Shown piece by piece: positions 19,163 to 27,834 of a DNA stretch of 64,000 nucleotides. Each line of letters opens with the position of its first letter. Position 1 is the first letter of the stretch. The notes under the pieces are model-generated. The model saw only the letters and a list, made by a program, of their open reading frames with translations. It was not told where the DNA came from and searched no databases. Both the position numbers and the translations under genes were made by a program. The stretch spans positions 310,001-374,000 of the forward strand of contig NZ_JAJSAP010000003.1 of NCBI RefSeq assembly GCF_021729035.1, given 5' to 3'. This DNA comes from Microbulbifer sediminum (GTDB lineage: Bacteria > Pseudomonadota > Gammaproteobacteria > Pseudomonadales > Cellvibrionaceae).

Positions 19163-20242
19163 ATGGCATTGAAAGTGTTGATAATCGGGGCGGGACCCAC
19201 AGGACTGACAGCAGCAATCGAGCTCGCACGACAGGGGGTCATTCCGGAGATCGTGGAAAAGCGCGAGGAGGCCTCTGCGCTTTCCCGGGCGGTGGGGATC
19301 ATGCCCGCCAGCCTGGAGAAATTACGACCCAGCGGCGTGGCCGCGGATATTGAGAATGAGGCCATGACCCTGACCAGGGTGCAGGTCCACAGAAGTGAGC
19401 GAGTGCTCCTGAACGTCGACTTCCGCAGCCTCCCCCACCAGCCAGTGCCGCATATGTGGGGCCTCCCCCAGAACCGCACGGAGGCACTGATGGAAGCCGC
19501 TCTGAACCGCTACGGCGTCTCGGTGCGCTATGGCTGTGCCGTCAAGAACGTTGAGACCGACACTGGTCAGGCGACGGTCTGTTTTGACGATGGAGAGGTA
19601 AGAGCCTACGACTGGGTAATCGGCGCGGATGGCCGGCATTCCGTCGTGAGGGAAACGCTCGGCATCAACTACCCCGGCATTGACCTCGACGGGGAATGGT
19701 CGATTGCGGATGTCGATGTTGCGGGTTACGACGCCAATTTAACCTCACTGTGGATCCAGGACCGGATCGATCACCGGGGCTCGTTCTATATGATCCTGCC
19801 GATTGAGCCCGAGCGGGTGCGCATCGTGTCATCCACACCCGATGTGCTGGGTACACTGCCCGCCCCTCTGGATATCCGGCACGTGCGCCGCACCGGTACC
19901 TTCCGTATCTCCGTCCGCCAGGCGGAAGTCTACAAGAAAGGGCGGGTACTTCTGGCGGGGGACGCCGCCCATTGTCACTCTCCCGTGGGCGGGCGGGGAA
20001 TGAACCTCGGGATCGACGATGCTGCGGCGGCGGCGAAAGCAATCGTCAGCGGCACGACCGAGAGTTACTCTGCCAGCCGCCATGAGCTGGGGAAAAAGAT
20101 TCTGCGCGAGACCGAGCGCGCCAGGAAGATGATCATGTCGACCAACGTCATTACCCGCGGCTTGACCCGCCTGGCAATGTTCACCGTACAGCGCAGCCAG
20201 CAGCTGCAAAAGGCAGCGTCCCGAAGGCTGGCAAGCCTCTGA
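19163..20242 (+). CDS. FAD-dependent monooxygenase (PHBH/TfdB type)
   Basis: A 359-aa class A flavin monooxygenase that would hydroxylate an aromatic or polyketide-like substrate with NAD(P)H and O2. The Rossmann motif is at the start (VLIIGAGPTGLTAAIELARQG), the DG motif is YDWVIGADGRHSVVRE (about residue 155), and the GD motif is RVLLAGDAAHCHSPVGGRGMNLG (about residue 270). It lacks the C-terminal thioredoxin-like domain of phenol hydroxylases, so it matches the short, drug-modifying or ubiquinone-type subgroup. GGAGG lies 8 nt before the ATG; a GTG one codon upstream is also possible. A TetR gene follows 14 bp downstream, likely its regulator. Confidence 0.9.
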   Translation: MALKVLIIGAGPTGLTAAIELARQGVIPEIVEKREEASALSRAVGIMPASLEKLRPSGVAADIENEAMTLTRVQVHRSERVLLNVDFRSLPHQPVPHMWGLPQNRTEALMEAALNRYGVSVRYGCAVKNVETDTGQATVCFDDGEVRAYDWVIGADGRHSVVRETLGINYPGIDLDGEWSIADVDVAGYDANLTSLWIQDRIDHRGSFYMILPIEPERVRIVSSTPDVLGTLPAPLDIRHVRRTGTFRISVRQAEVYKKGRVLLAGDAAHCHSPVGGRGMNLGIDDAAAAAKAIVSGTTESYSASRHELGKKILRETERARKMIMSTNVITRGLTRLAMFTVQRSQQLQKAASRRLASL

Positions 20243-20256
20243 GCGCAGGTGCCAGC

Positions 20257-20898
20257 ATGAAGCTACCGGTAGGTCGCCCGCAAGGGGGCTCTGACGCACG
20301 CTCGAGACTGATCGGCGCCGCGCTGGATCTATTCAGTCACCGCAGTTACCGAACAGTATCGACCCGGGAAATCGCCCGCAGTGCAGGAGTAGACGCCTCG
20401 CTGATCCGTTATTACTTCGGCTCCAAGTCCGGCCTTTTCGAACAGATGCTGCGCGAAACACTGGCGCCGCTTCTGGACCAGTTGCGTGATCTGGACGATG
20501 ACGCCTCACCGGAGGACCTGGGTGAGCTGATGCGGCTTTACTACCGGGCGATGGGACCGAACCCCGGCCTGCCGCGGCTGGTAGTGCGCGTGCTGCTGGA
20601 GGAGGAAGGCTCCGAGGCCTACCGTATCGTCCTGTCCATTTTCAGCGAAATAATCCAGCAGTCGCGCCACTGGTTTGCCAAAGCGGTGGCGGGTTCGGGC
20701 CAGTTGCGCGAGCACCTCGACCCGGATTTATGTCGCCTAAGCATCGTAAGCCTGGTGGTCTTTCCCCTGATCGCGCCGCCGGTATTGATGCAGAAATTTG
20801 GCCTCGAGCCGGGCCCCGGCAAGCTGGCGCAACTGGCGCAACACAACTATGAAGTGATCCAGAGCGGCATCCTTTTACCACAAGGAGAACGGGACTGA
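20257..20898 (+). CDS. TetR-family transcriptional regulator
   Basis: A 213-aa repressor. The N-terminal helix-turn-helix is at residues about 15-62 (LIGAALDLFSHRSYRTVSTREIA, then DASLIRYYFGSKSGLFEQML). The C-terminal all-helical part would bind the ligand; it resembles the CerR/TetR_C group (LPRLVVRVLLEEEGSEAYR). It lies 14 bp after the flavin monooxygenase and is probably co-transcribed with it, so it likely controls that enzyme. It is convergent with hutG. Confidence 0.92.
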   Translation: MKLPVGRPQGGSDARSRLIGAALDLFSHRSYRTVSTREIARSAGVDASLIRYYFGSKSGLFEQMLRETLAPLLDQLRDLDDDASPEDLGELMRLYYRAMGPNPGLPRLVVRVLLEEEGSEAYRIVLSIFSEIIQQSRHWFAKAVAGSGQLREHLDPDLCRLSIVSLVVFPLIAPPVLMQKFGLEPGPGKLAQLAQHNYEVIQSGILLPQGERD

Positions 20899-20934
20899 TC
20901 CCGTTTGGCCGGGTCGCTGCATCAACGCACCCGC

Positions 20935-20957
20935 GCTGCCCGGCGGCACCGGGCAGC
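20935..20957. terminator. Perfect 9-bp hairpin between convergent TetR gene and hutG
   Basis: GCTGCCCGG-cggca-CCGGGCAGC is a perfect stem that touches the hutG stop codon. No T tract follows on either strand, so termination efficiency is uncertain, but its place between convergent genes fits a shared 3' end. Confidence 0.45.
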
Positions 20958-21913
20958 TATTTCGCAGCCACCCCATTGGCAATCTGGAAACCGATGCGCG
21001 CTGCCGTACGCGCGGCGTGGTCCTCGACATCGAAATAGGGATTGAATTCGGCCATATCTGCCAGGCATACCTTGCCGGAGTCCAGCACGGTATCCAGCAG
21101 CGGCTCGAACAGCTCCAGTGGCACACCGCGCGCTGACGGTGCGCTGACCGCCGGCATCACCGCAGCCGGGAAGACATCCAGGCACACCGTCAGGTAGACC
21201 AGGTCCACACCGCCGATAAAGCCCTCGATGATTTCACGCACGTTATCGAGGTTCCAGGGCGTGATTTCCCGATCGCGAATCACCTGCGCCCCCAGCTCAT
21301 CGGCGCGGTTATAGAGTGCCGGAGTATTGGCATTGTCCGCCGCCCCAACACACAGGTAATTGAACGGCTTGCCGTTGATTTCGCACTGTTCCGCTATCTG
21401 GTAGAAGGGGGTACCGGACGACCCCTTCGGGGCCGGGATACGCAGGTCCAGGTGTGCGTCGAAATTGATAATGCCGAGCGTCTTGTCCCGGTGCAGTTCA
21501 CGCATCCAGCGGGCGACACCCTGGTAACTGCCGTAAGCGATTTCGTGCCCGCCGCCCAGCACCAGCGGAAAGTGTCCGCCGTCGAGCAATTCGGTAATCC
21601 GCGCCCCCAGCAGGGACTGGGCGGATTCAAGGTCTTCCTTCTCCACCCGTACATTGCCGGCATCATAGAGCGGCACGTCGAAGGTGGCCGGCAGGTTGGC
21701 CATGGCCAGGCGCAGGATGCGCGGCCCCTTGGCGGCACCGATGCGCCCCTTGTTGCGGCGCACTCCCTCATCGGATGAGAACCCCAGGATTGCCAGCCCT
21801 GGCGCGCTGTCCAGCTGTAGCGGCGTGATCCGCTGGTGCCAGCGCTCACCCGCCTTGCCGTCCTCGGAGTCGGTACGGCCGCTCCACAGGCGCATATCAG
21901 CCAGCTGTAACAT
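20957..21913 (-). CDS. hutG: Formimidoylglutamase HutG
   Basis: A 318-aa ureohydrolase (arginase family) that hydrolyses N-formimidoyl-L-glutamate to glutamate and formamide, the last step of the four-step histidine pathway. The Mn-binding motifs are present: VLGGGHEIAYGSY (about residue 118), IINFDAHLDLR (about 148) and LTVCLDVFPAAVMPAVSAPSARG (about 240). A GGAGG site 5 nt before the ATG fixes the start inside the end of hutI, giving a 17-nt overlap and translational coupling. It is the last gene of the leftward hut operon. Confidence 0.96.
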   Translation of the reverse strand: MLQLADMRLWSGRTDSEDGKAGERWHQRITPLQLDSAPGLAILGFSSDEGVRRNKGRIGAAKGPRILRLAMANLPATFDVPLYDAGNVRVEKEDLESAQSLLGARITELLDGGHFPLVLGGGHEIAYGSYQGVARWMRELHRDKTLGIINFDAHLDLRIPAPKGSSGTPFYQIAEQCEINGKPFNYLCVGAADNANTPALYNRADELGAQVIRDREITPWNLDNVREIIEGFIGGVDLVYLTVCLDVFPAAVMPAVSAPSARGVPLELFEPLLDTVLDSGKVCLADMAEFNPYFDVEDHAARTAARIGFQIANGVAAK

Positions 21914-23126
21914 TTTTACCTCCAAAGAAAATCTCGGACGGCTTCAGCGCGCCGTATTCATACGCCAACTGGTCCGGTGTTTCCATCGGCCACAGCACCA
22001 TATCGGCACGCAGTCCCGCGCGCAGTACCCCGCGCGAACAACACAGGCCCAGCGCCCGCGCAGCGGAACGCGTCACTCCAGCCAGGGCCTCGGCCGGGGT
22101 CAGGCCAAACAGGTTACAGCCCATATTCATCATCAGGCGCAGCGAAGCAATCGGGCAACTGCCCGGGTTCAGGTCAGTGGACAGCGCCATGCTGACCCCG
22201 GATGCGCGCAGTTTGTCCACTGGCGGCACCCGCGTCTCCCGCAGGGTATAGAAAGCGCCCGGCAGCAGGACCGCCACGGTGCCGTTCTCTGCCATGGCTG
22301 CCACATCCATATCGGTGATGTACTCGATGTGGTCCACCGACAGGGCCCCGGCCTTCGACGCCATGCTGGTGGCACCGGAGCTGCTCAACTGTTCCGCGTG
22401 TGCCTTGACCGGGAGGTCGAGTTCGCGCGCGCGGTCGATCACCCGCTGGCATTGCTCCACCGTAAAGGCGATCGACTCGCAGAACATATCGACCGCGTCC
22501 GCCAGCTGCTCCCTTGCGACGGCCGGCAGGATCTCTTCGCACACCAGGTCAATATATTCGTCGGGACGGCCATCGTACTCCGGCGGCAGGGCATGCGCCG
22601 CCAGGCAGGTGGTCACGATATCCACCGGATAGTGCTGGGCCAGACGGCGCGCCGTGCGCAGCTGCTTTAATTCCGTATCCAGCTCCAGGCCGTAGCCGGA
22701 TTTCACCTCGACAGTGGTGACGCCTTCCGACAGCAGGGCCTTCAGCCGCGGCTCCGCACCGTGGTACAGCTGCTCGGCACTGGCAGCGCGGGTAGCGCGC
22801 ACCGTGGACAGGATACCGCCGCCGGCACGGGCGACCTCTTCATAGCTCTCGCCACCCAGCCGCCGCGCATACTCGGAAGCGCGGTGGCCACCGTACACCA
22901 GGTGGGTATGGCAATCGACCAGGCCGGGCGTAAGCCACTGCCCCTCACCGTCGACAACCTGGTCAGCAGCGCACTCGGGCAGTTCCCGGCGCGGTCCGAT
23001 CCAGACGATCCGGCCACCGGTGACCGCCACCGCGGCATCCTCCACGGCACCATAGCCACCGGGCAGGGAGGGATCCATGGTTGCGGCATTTACATTGCTG
23101 ATCAGCAGGTCGCAGCGTTCTGTCAT
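21897..23126 (-). CDS. hutI: Imidazolonepropionase HutI
   Basis: A 409-aa amidohydrolase that opens imidazolone-5-propionate to N-formimidoyl-glutamate. Metal ligands are visible: PGLVDCHTHLVYGG (about residue 68), the later His in LPVKAHAEQLSSSGA (about 240), and the Asp in MALSTDLNPGSCP (about 315). The ATG with GGAAAG upstream is preferred; a TTG nine codons earlier is in frame but lacks homology. It is the first gene of hutI-hutG, transcribed away from hutC, with the presumed HutC operator about 150 bp upstream. Confidence 0.96.
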   Translation of the reverse strand: MTERCDLLISNVNAATMDPSLPGGYGAVEDAAVAVTGGRIVWIGPRRELPECAADQVVDGEGQWLTPGLVDCHTHLVYGGHRASEYARRLGGESYEEVARAGGGILSTVRATRAASAEQLYHGAEPRLKALLSEGVTTVEVKSGYGLELDTELKQLRTARRLAQHYPVDIVTTCLAAHALPPEYDGRPDEYIDLVCEEILPAVAREQLADAVDMFCESIAFTVEQCQRVIDRARELDLPVKAHAEQLSSSGATSMASKAGALSVDHIEYITDMDVAAMAENGTVAVLLPGAFYTLRETRVPPVDKLRASGVSMALSTDLNPGSCPIASLRLMMNMGCNLFGLTPAEALAGVTRSAARALGLCCSRGVLRAGLRADMVLWPMETPDQLAYEYGALKPSEIFFGGKNVTAG

Positions 23127-23276
23127 AGGCTTTCCATCATGCGGTCTCGTCAACCGCGATTCCCCTTAACCATAGTTCGATACCGGCCGTTCGGCGCGGC
23201 ATACAACATTGACCACGAAAGCGTCCCGGCTCCGCCGCCCATCTTGACAGGGATCGCGGGAAATCTCATAGTACAA

Positions 23277-23300
23277 CTTGTATATACAAGAATATACAAG
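23277..23300. promoter_or_regulatory. Predicted HutC operator between hutI and hutC
   Basis: CTTGTATATACAAG is a perfect 14-bp palindrome, followed after two bases by another TATACAAG half-site. The TGTA...TACA dyad is what HutC repressors of Pseudomonas relatives bind. It lies in the 290-bp divergent region and could govern hutIG and hutC(UH) together. Urocanate is the known inducer that releases HutC. Confidence 0.8.
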
Positions 23301-23416
23301 CCAGAAACGCACTCTACCCTAGTGCACAAATACTGCAAGAGAGCCCCGAGTGGCCAATCACAGCCCTCAGCAGTACATAGGACGCCCCAGCGGCAATGAA
23401 TACAGAGGCCCCATCG

Positions 23417-24205
23417 ATGAGCAAAGAGCCCTCAGCCAGAGATAGAGAGCCCTCAGCCAGAGATAGAGAGCCCTCAGCCAGAGATAAAGAGCCCTCGGCC
23501 CAGGACAGGGAACCGCGCTATGCGGCCATCAAGCGGTATATCCGCAGCCAGATCGAGTCCGGCGAATGGCCCGTGCACTTCCGGGTGCCATCGGAGAATC
23601 ACCTGGCCGGTCAGTTCTCCGTCAGCCGCATGACCGCACGCCGCGCCCTGAGCGAACTCACCGACGAGGGCGTGCTGATGCGCTCCCAGGGCCTGGGTAC
23701 CTTCGTCGCCGAACCGGTGCCGGCAGGGTCACTGCTGGAGGTGCGCAATATCGCCGACGAGGTTTCAGCCCGCGGCCACAGCTACAGCAGCACAATCCTG
23801 TTGCTCGAGGCGACCGGGGCATCTGCGGACGTGGCCCGGGCCCTGGGCCTGGCAGAGGGGGCCAGGGTTTTCCACTCGGTGATCGTGCACCGCGACAACG
23901 ACCTGCCGATCCAATGGGAAGAGCGTTACACCAACCCGGAGCTGGCCCCTGACTACCTGGAACAGGATTTCAGTCGCGCCACCCCCAACGCCTACCTGAC
24001 CAGGGTGGCACCGCTGACCGAGGCGGATACCACCGTCGAGGCTATCGCGGCAGGCAACGAAATTGCCGGAGCCCTGCAGGTTGAGGCCGGCAGCGCCTGC
24101 CTGCAGATCTGGCGGCGCACCATGAGCCGGGCCGGCATTGTCAGCTTCGCACGCCTGGTGCATCCGGGCAGCCGCTACCGGCTGGGTGCACAGCTGCGTT
24201 TTTAA
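23417..24205 (+). CDS. hutC: Histidine utilisation repressor HutC (GntR family)
   Basis: A 262-aa GntR/HutC repressor. After an unusual N-terminal extension of four 7-residue repeats (EPSARDR type, residues 4-31), the winged-helix domain begins at RYAAIKRYIRSQIESGEW and includes FSVSRMTARRALSELTDEGVL. The UTRA ligand domain follows (VFHSVIVHRDNDLPIQWEERY, then RRTMSRAGIVSFARLVHPGSRYRL), where urocanate binds. The ATG with GAGG 8 nt upstream is used; another ATG seven codons earlier is possible. It stands between the two hut operons and probably also represses itself. Confidence 0.95.
   Translation: MSKEPSARDREPSARDREPSARDKEPSAQDREPRYAAIKRYIRSQIESGEWPVHFRVPSENHLAGQFSVSRMTARRALSELTDEGVLMRSQGLGTFVAEPVPAGSLLEVRNIADEVSARGHSYSSTILLLEATGASADVARALGLAEGARVFHSVIVHRDNDLPIQWEERYTNPELAPDYLEQDFSRATPNAYLTRVAPLTEADTTVEAIAAGNEIAGALQVEAGSACLQIWRRTMSRAGIVSFARLVHPGSRYRLGAQLRF
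23426..23509 (+). repeat. Four tandem 21-bp repeats in the 5' end of hutC
   Basis: Units GAGCCCTCAGCCAGAGATAGA occur four times in frame; the first two are identical, the third differs by one base and the fourth by several. They encode EPSARDR-like heptapeptides ahead of the DNA-binding domain. Such arrays can change length by slippage. Confidence 0.9.
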
Positions 24206-24307
24206 AGATTTTTTGCAGGGGACGAAGCTTGTGCTCGCCCCGGGAATCCTCGTCATGCCGCGGCATCGCGGTTTGACGGAAAATATTCAAAGTTCTGTGA
24301 GGTGATC

Positions 24308-25981
24308 ATGACCGACAAACGCCACGACCCGAGCCGCACAATCCGTGCCCCCCATGGCAGCGAGCTGAATGCCAAGAGCTGGCTGACCGAGGCACCACTG
24401 CGCATGCTGATGAACAACCTGGACCCGGAAGTGGCCGAACGCCCGGAGGACCTGGTGGTCTACGGCGGCATCGGCCGCGCCGCGCGGGACTGGGAATGTT
24501 TCGACAAGATCGTCGAGGTGCTCAAGCGACTGGAGGAGGACGAGACCCTGCTGGTGCAATCCGGCAAGCCGGTGGGTGTGTTCAAGACCCATGCGGATGC
24601 ACCGCGGGTGCTGATTGCCAATTCCAACCTTGTGCCCCACTGGGCCACCTGGGAGCACTTCAACGAGCTGGATAAAAAGGGCCTGGCCATGTACGGCCAG
24701 ATGACTGCCGGCTCCTGGATTTACATCGGATCCCAGGGCATCGTCCAGGGTACCTACGAAACCTTCGCCGCGGTGGCCCGCCAGCACTTCGACGGCGAGG
24801 CCAAGGGCAAGTGGATCCTCACCGGTGGTCTGGGTGGTATGGGCGGCGCCCAGCCACTGGCCGCCACCATGGCCGGATTCTGCATGATCGCCGTGGAGTG
24901 CGACGAGACCCGCATCGATTTCCGTCTGCGCACCGGCTACCTGGACAGAAAGGCCACGACTCTCGACGAGGCACTGGAAATCATCAACGCGGCCATGGAC
25001 ACAGGCGAGGCCGTGTCCGTGGGCCTGCTCGGCAACGCCGCCGATGTTTTCCCGGAACTGGTGGAGCGCAATATCACCCCGGACTCCGTTACCGACCAGA
25101 CATCGGCGCACGACCCCCTTAACGGCTACCTGCCGAAAGGCTGGACCATGGCGTACGCCGCCGAGATGCGCCAGAAGGACGAGGCGGCCGTGGTCAAGGC
25201 GGCCAAGCAGTCCATGGCCATCCAGGTGGAGGCCATGCTGGAGCTGCAGCGCCGCGGCGCCGCGACGCTGGATTACGGCAACAACATCCGCCAGATGGCG
25301 CTCGAGGAAGGGGTGAAGAATGCCTTTGATTTCCCCGGCTTCGTGCCCGCCTATATCCGCCCGCTGTTCTGCCAGGGTATCGGGCCTTTCCGCTGGGCGG
25401 CGCTGTCCGGCAACCCGGAGGACATCTACAAGACCGATGCCAAGGTGAAAGAGCTGATCCCGGACGACCCGCAGCTACACAACTGGCTGGATATGGCCCG
25501 CGAGCGCATCCAGTTCCAGGGCCTGCCGGCCCGCATCTGCTGGGTGGGCCTGAGGGACCGCGCGCGCCTGGCGCTGGCATTTAACGAGATGGTCGCCAGC
25601 GGCGAACTGGAAGCACCGGTGGTGATCGGCCGCGACCACCTCGACAGCGGCTCCGTTGCCAGCCCCAACCGCGAGACCGAGGCGATGATGGACGGTTCCG
25701 ATGCGGTCTCCGACTGGCCGCTGCTGAACGCGCTGCTGAACACCGCCAGCGGCGCCACCTGGGTCTCACTGCACCACGGCGGCGGTGTGGGCATGGGCTT
25801 CAGCCAGCACTCCGGTGTGGTCATCGTCTGCGACGGCACCGAGGCGGCGCGCAAGCGCATCGAGCGTGTGCTGTGGAACGACCCGGCCACCGGCGTGATG
25901 CGCCACGCGGATGCGGGTTACGACATCGCAAAAGACTGCGCGCGCGAGCAGGGGCTGGACCTGCCGATGCTCAAGGACTAA
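24308..25981 (+). CDS. hutU: Urocanate hydratase HutU
   Basis: A 557-aa urocanase that adds water to urocanate with tightly bound NAD+ as electrophile, giving imidazolone propionate. Signatures include [43 protein letters not shown], the Gly-rich NAD site [17 protein letters not shown] (about residue 177), and YCQ-like [15 protein letters not shown] with the active-site Cys (about 356). The length is normal. The ATG has GAGGTG just before it. It lies 102 bp after hutC and 85 bp before hutH, so hutC-hutU-hutH may form one unit. Confidence 0.97.
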   Translation: MTDKRHDPSRTIRAPHGSELNAKSWLTEAPLRMLMNNLDPEVAERPEDLVVYGGIGRAARDWECFDKIVEVLKRLEEDETLLVQSGKPVGVFKTHADAPRVLIANSNLVPHWATWEHFNELDKKGLAMYGQMTAGSWIYIGSQGIVQGTYETFAAVARQHFDGEAKGKWILTGGLGGMGGAQPLAATMAGFCMIAVECDETRIDFRLRTGYLDRKATTLDEALEIINAAMDTGEAVSVGLLGNAADVFPELVERNITPDSVTDQTSAHDPLNGYLPKGWTMAYAAEMRQKDEAAVVKAAKQSMAIQVEAMLELQRRGAATLDYGNNIRQMALEEGVKNAFDFPGFVPAYIRPLFCQGIGPFRWAALSGNPEDIYKTDAKVKELIPDDPQLHNWLDMARERIQFQGLPARICWVGLRDRARLALAFNEMVASGELEAPVVIGRDHLDSGSVASPNRETEAMMDGSDAVSDWPLLNALLNTASGATWVSLHHGGGVGMGFSQHSGVVIVCDGTEAARKRIERVLWNDPATGVMRHADAGYDIAKDCAREQGLDLPMLKD

Positions 25982-25995
25982 TTGAACGTTTCTCT

Positions 25996-26030
25996 GCCTG
26001 CAGGAACGGCCGCTGGGCACTCCTGCAGGC
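25996..26030. repeat. REP-like palindrome between hutU and hutH
   Basis: Perfect 10-bp arms GCCTGCAGGA / TCCTGCAGGC enclose a 15-nt loop that contains CGGCCGCTGG, the core of the palindrome after tex. It may stabilise the hutU message or modulate read-through to hutH. Confidence 0.6.
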
Positions 26031-26066
26031 TGGCTCTGGATAAACAAGAATTTCGGTAAAGAGTGT

Positions 26067-27617
26067 ATGTACAAGCTGACAATCAACCCCGGCCAGTTAA
26101 GCCTGGCCGACCTGCGCCGCGTCGCCCGCGAACCGGTGGAGCTGTCACTGGACCAGGACGCCTACCCGGCCATCGAGGCGTCGGCAAAAACCGTGGCACA
26201 GGTGCTGAATGAGGGGCGCACCGTCTACGGTATCAACACCGGTTTTGGCCTGCTGGCCAACACCCGGATCGAGAAAGACGACCTGGAAACCCTGCAGCGG
26301 GCCATCGTTTTGTCCCATGCCGCCGGCACCGGCAACTTTATGGACGAAGCCACCGTGCGCCTGCTGATGGTACTGAAGATCAATTCCCTCGCGCGCGGTT
26401 TTTCCGGTGTGCGCCCAGTGGTCATCGACGCGCTGATCAAACTGGTGAATGCGGGCGTTTTCCCCGCGATTCCGGAAAAGGGCTCCGTGGGCGCTTCCGG
26501 CGACCTGGCGCCACTGGCCCACATGAGCGTGGTGCTGCTGGGCGAGGGCGAGTGCTTTATCGGTGGCGAGCGCAAGCCCGCCGCGGAAGGCCTGGAGAAG
26601 GCCGGCCTCGAAGCCCTGACCCTGGCCCCGAAAGAGGGCCTGGCGCTGCTGAACGGTACCCAGGCATCAACCGCGTTTGCGCTGCTGGGCCTGTTCGCCG
26701 CTGAAGACCTGTTTGCAGGCGGCCTCGTTACCGGCGCGCTGTCACTGGAAGCCGCCAAGGGCTCGCGACGCCCGTTTGACGACCGTATCCATCTGGTCCG
26801 CGGCCAGCGGGCCCAACGCGAGGTGGCGGCCAGCTATCGTGCACTGCTGGGTGAGAGCAGCCAGATCGGCGAATCCCACCAGTTCTGTGAAAAAGTACAG
26901 GACCCCTACTCCCTGCGCTGCCAGCCACAGGTCATGGGCGCCTGCCTGCAGCAGATCCGCTTTGCCGCGGAAGTGCTGCTGGCGGAGGCCAACGGTGTCT
27001 CCGACAACCCGCTGGTATTCACCGACGAGGAAAACCCGGAAAACTCCGACATCATCTCCGGTGGTAATTTCCACGCCGAGCCGGTGGCGATGGTGGCCGA
27101 CAACCTGGCGCTGGCACTGGCGGAAATCGGCGCGCTGTCCGAGCGCCGCATGGCACTGCTGATCGATACCAACCTGTCGGGCCTGCCGCCTTTTCTGGTG
27201 GAAAACGGCGGGGTGAATTCCGGCTTTATGATCGCCCAGGTGACCTCTGCCGCCCTGGCGAGCGAGAACAAGTCCCTGGCCCACCCGGCCAGCGTCGACT
27301 CCCTGCCAACCAGCGCCAACCAGGAAGACCATGTTTCCATGGCCACTTTTGCCGGTCGCCGCCTGCGCGACATGGCCGACAATACCTGCGGCATTCTCGC
27401 GGTGGAACTGCTGGCCGCCTGCCAGGGCCTGGATTTCCGCGCACCGCTGAAGACCACGGAAAAACTGGAGCAGGCGAAGGCGAAGCTGCGCGAGCGTGTT
27501 CGCTTCTACGACCGGGACCGTTACTTTGCCCCGGATATCGAGGAGGCCAAGCAGCTGTTGGCCAGTGCGGCCTACGTGCCGTTCCTGGACCGGGAGATGC
27601 TGCCGAGCGGCGAGTGA
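26067..27617 (+). CDS. hutH: Histidine ammonia-lyase HutH
   Basis: A 516-aa histidase that removes ammonia from L-histidine to give urocanate, the first pathway step. The Ala143-Ser144-Gly145 triad in [16 protein letters not shown] forms the MIO electrophile. The catalytic Tyr region ([17 protein letters not shown], about residue 54) and [24 protein letters not shown] near 330 are intact. The length fits the family. It is last in the rightward hut genes and is closed by a strong intrinsic terminator 58 bp downstream. Confidence 0.97.
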   Translation: MYKLTINPGQLSLADLRRVAREPVELSLDQDAYPAIEASAKTVAQVLNEGRTVYGINTGFGLLANTRIEKDDLETLQRAIVLSHAAGTGNFMDEATVRLLMVLKINSLARGFSGVRPVVIDALIKLVNAGVFPAIPEKGSVGASGDLAPLAHMSVVLLGEGECFIGGERKPAAEGLEKAGLEALTLAPKEGLALLNGTQASTAFALLGLFAAEDLFAGGLVTGALSLEAAKGSRRPFDDRIHLVRGQRAQREVAASYRALLGESSQIGESHQFCEKVQDPYSLRCQPQVMGACLQQIRFAAEVLLAEANGVSDNPLVFTDEENPENSDIISGGNFHAEPVAMVADNLALALAEIGALSERRMALLIDTNLSGLPPFLVENGGVNSGFMIAQVTSAALASENKSLAHPASVDSLPTSANQEDHVSMATFAGRRLRDMADNTCGILAVELLAACQGLDFRAPLKTTEKLEQAKAKLRERVRFYDRDRYFAPDIEEAKQLLASAAYVPFLDREMLPSGE

Positions 27618-27673
27618 CCCCGGGTGGGCGATCCTGCCATCTCACCATACTCCAGTAATTATCAGCCAGCAGA

Positions 27674-27702
27674 AGGCGCCGGTTTCGACCGGCGCCTTTT
27701 TA
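27674..27702 (+). terminator. Intrinsic terminator of hutH
   Basis: GGCGCCGGT-ttcg-ACCGGCGCC forms a perfect 9-bp stem with the stable UUCG loop, followed by TTTTTATT. It is one of the clearest terminators in the window. Confidence 0.95.
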
Positions 27703-27834
27703 TTGTGCGCCAATAAAATCAATAGCACGCCACCACACCCGGCTCCCTTTTTCATCCCTTTCCGATTGAAATCCCCTGTGCAATGCTGCAGACGCGGTAA
27801 CGGGAGGTACAGCTCAATCAACAGGGACAACACC

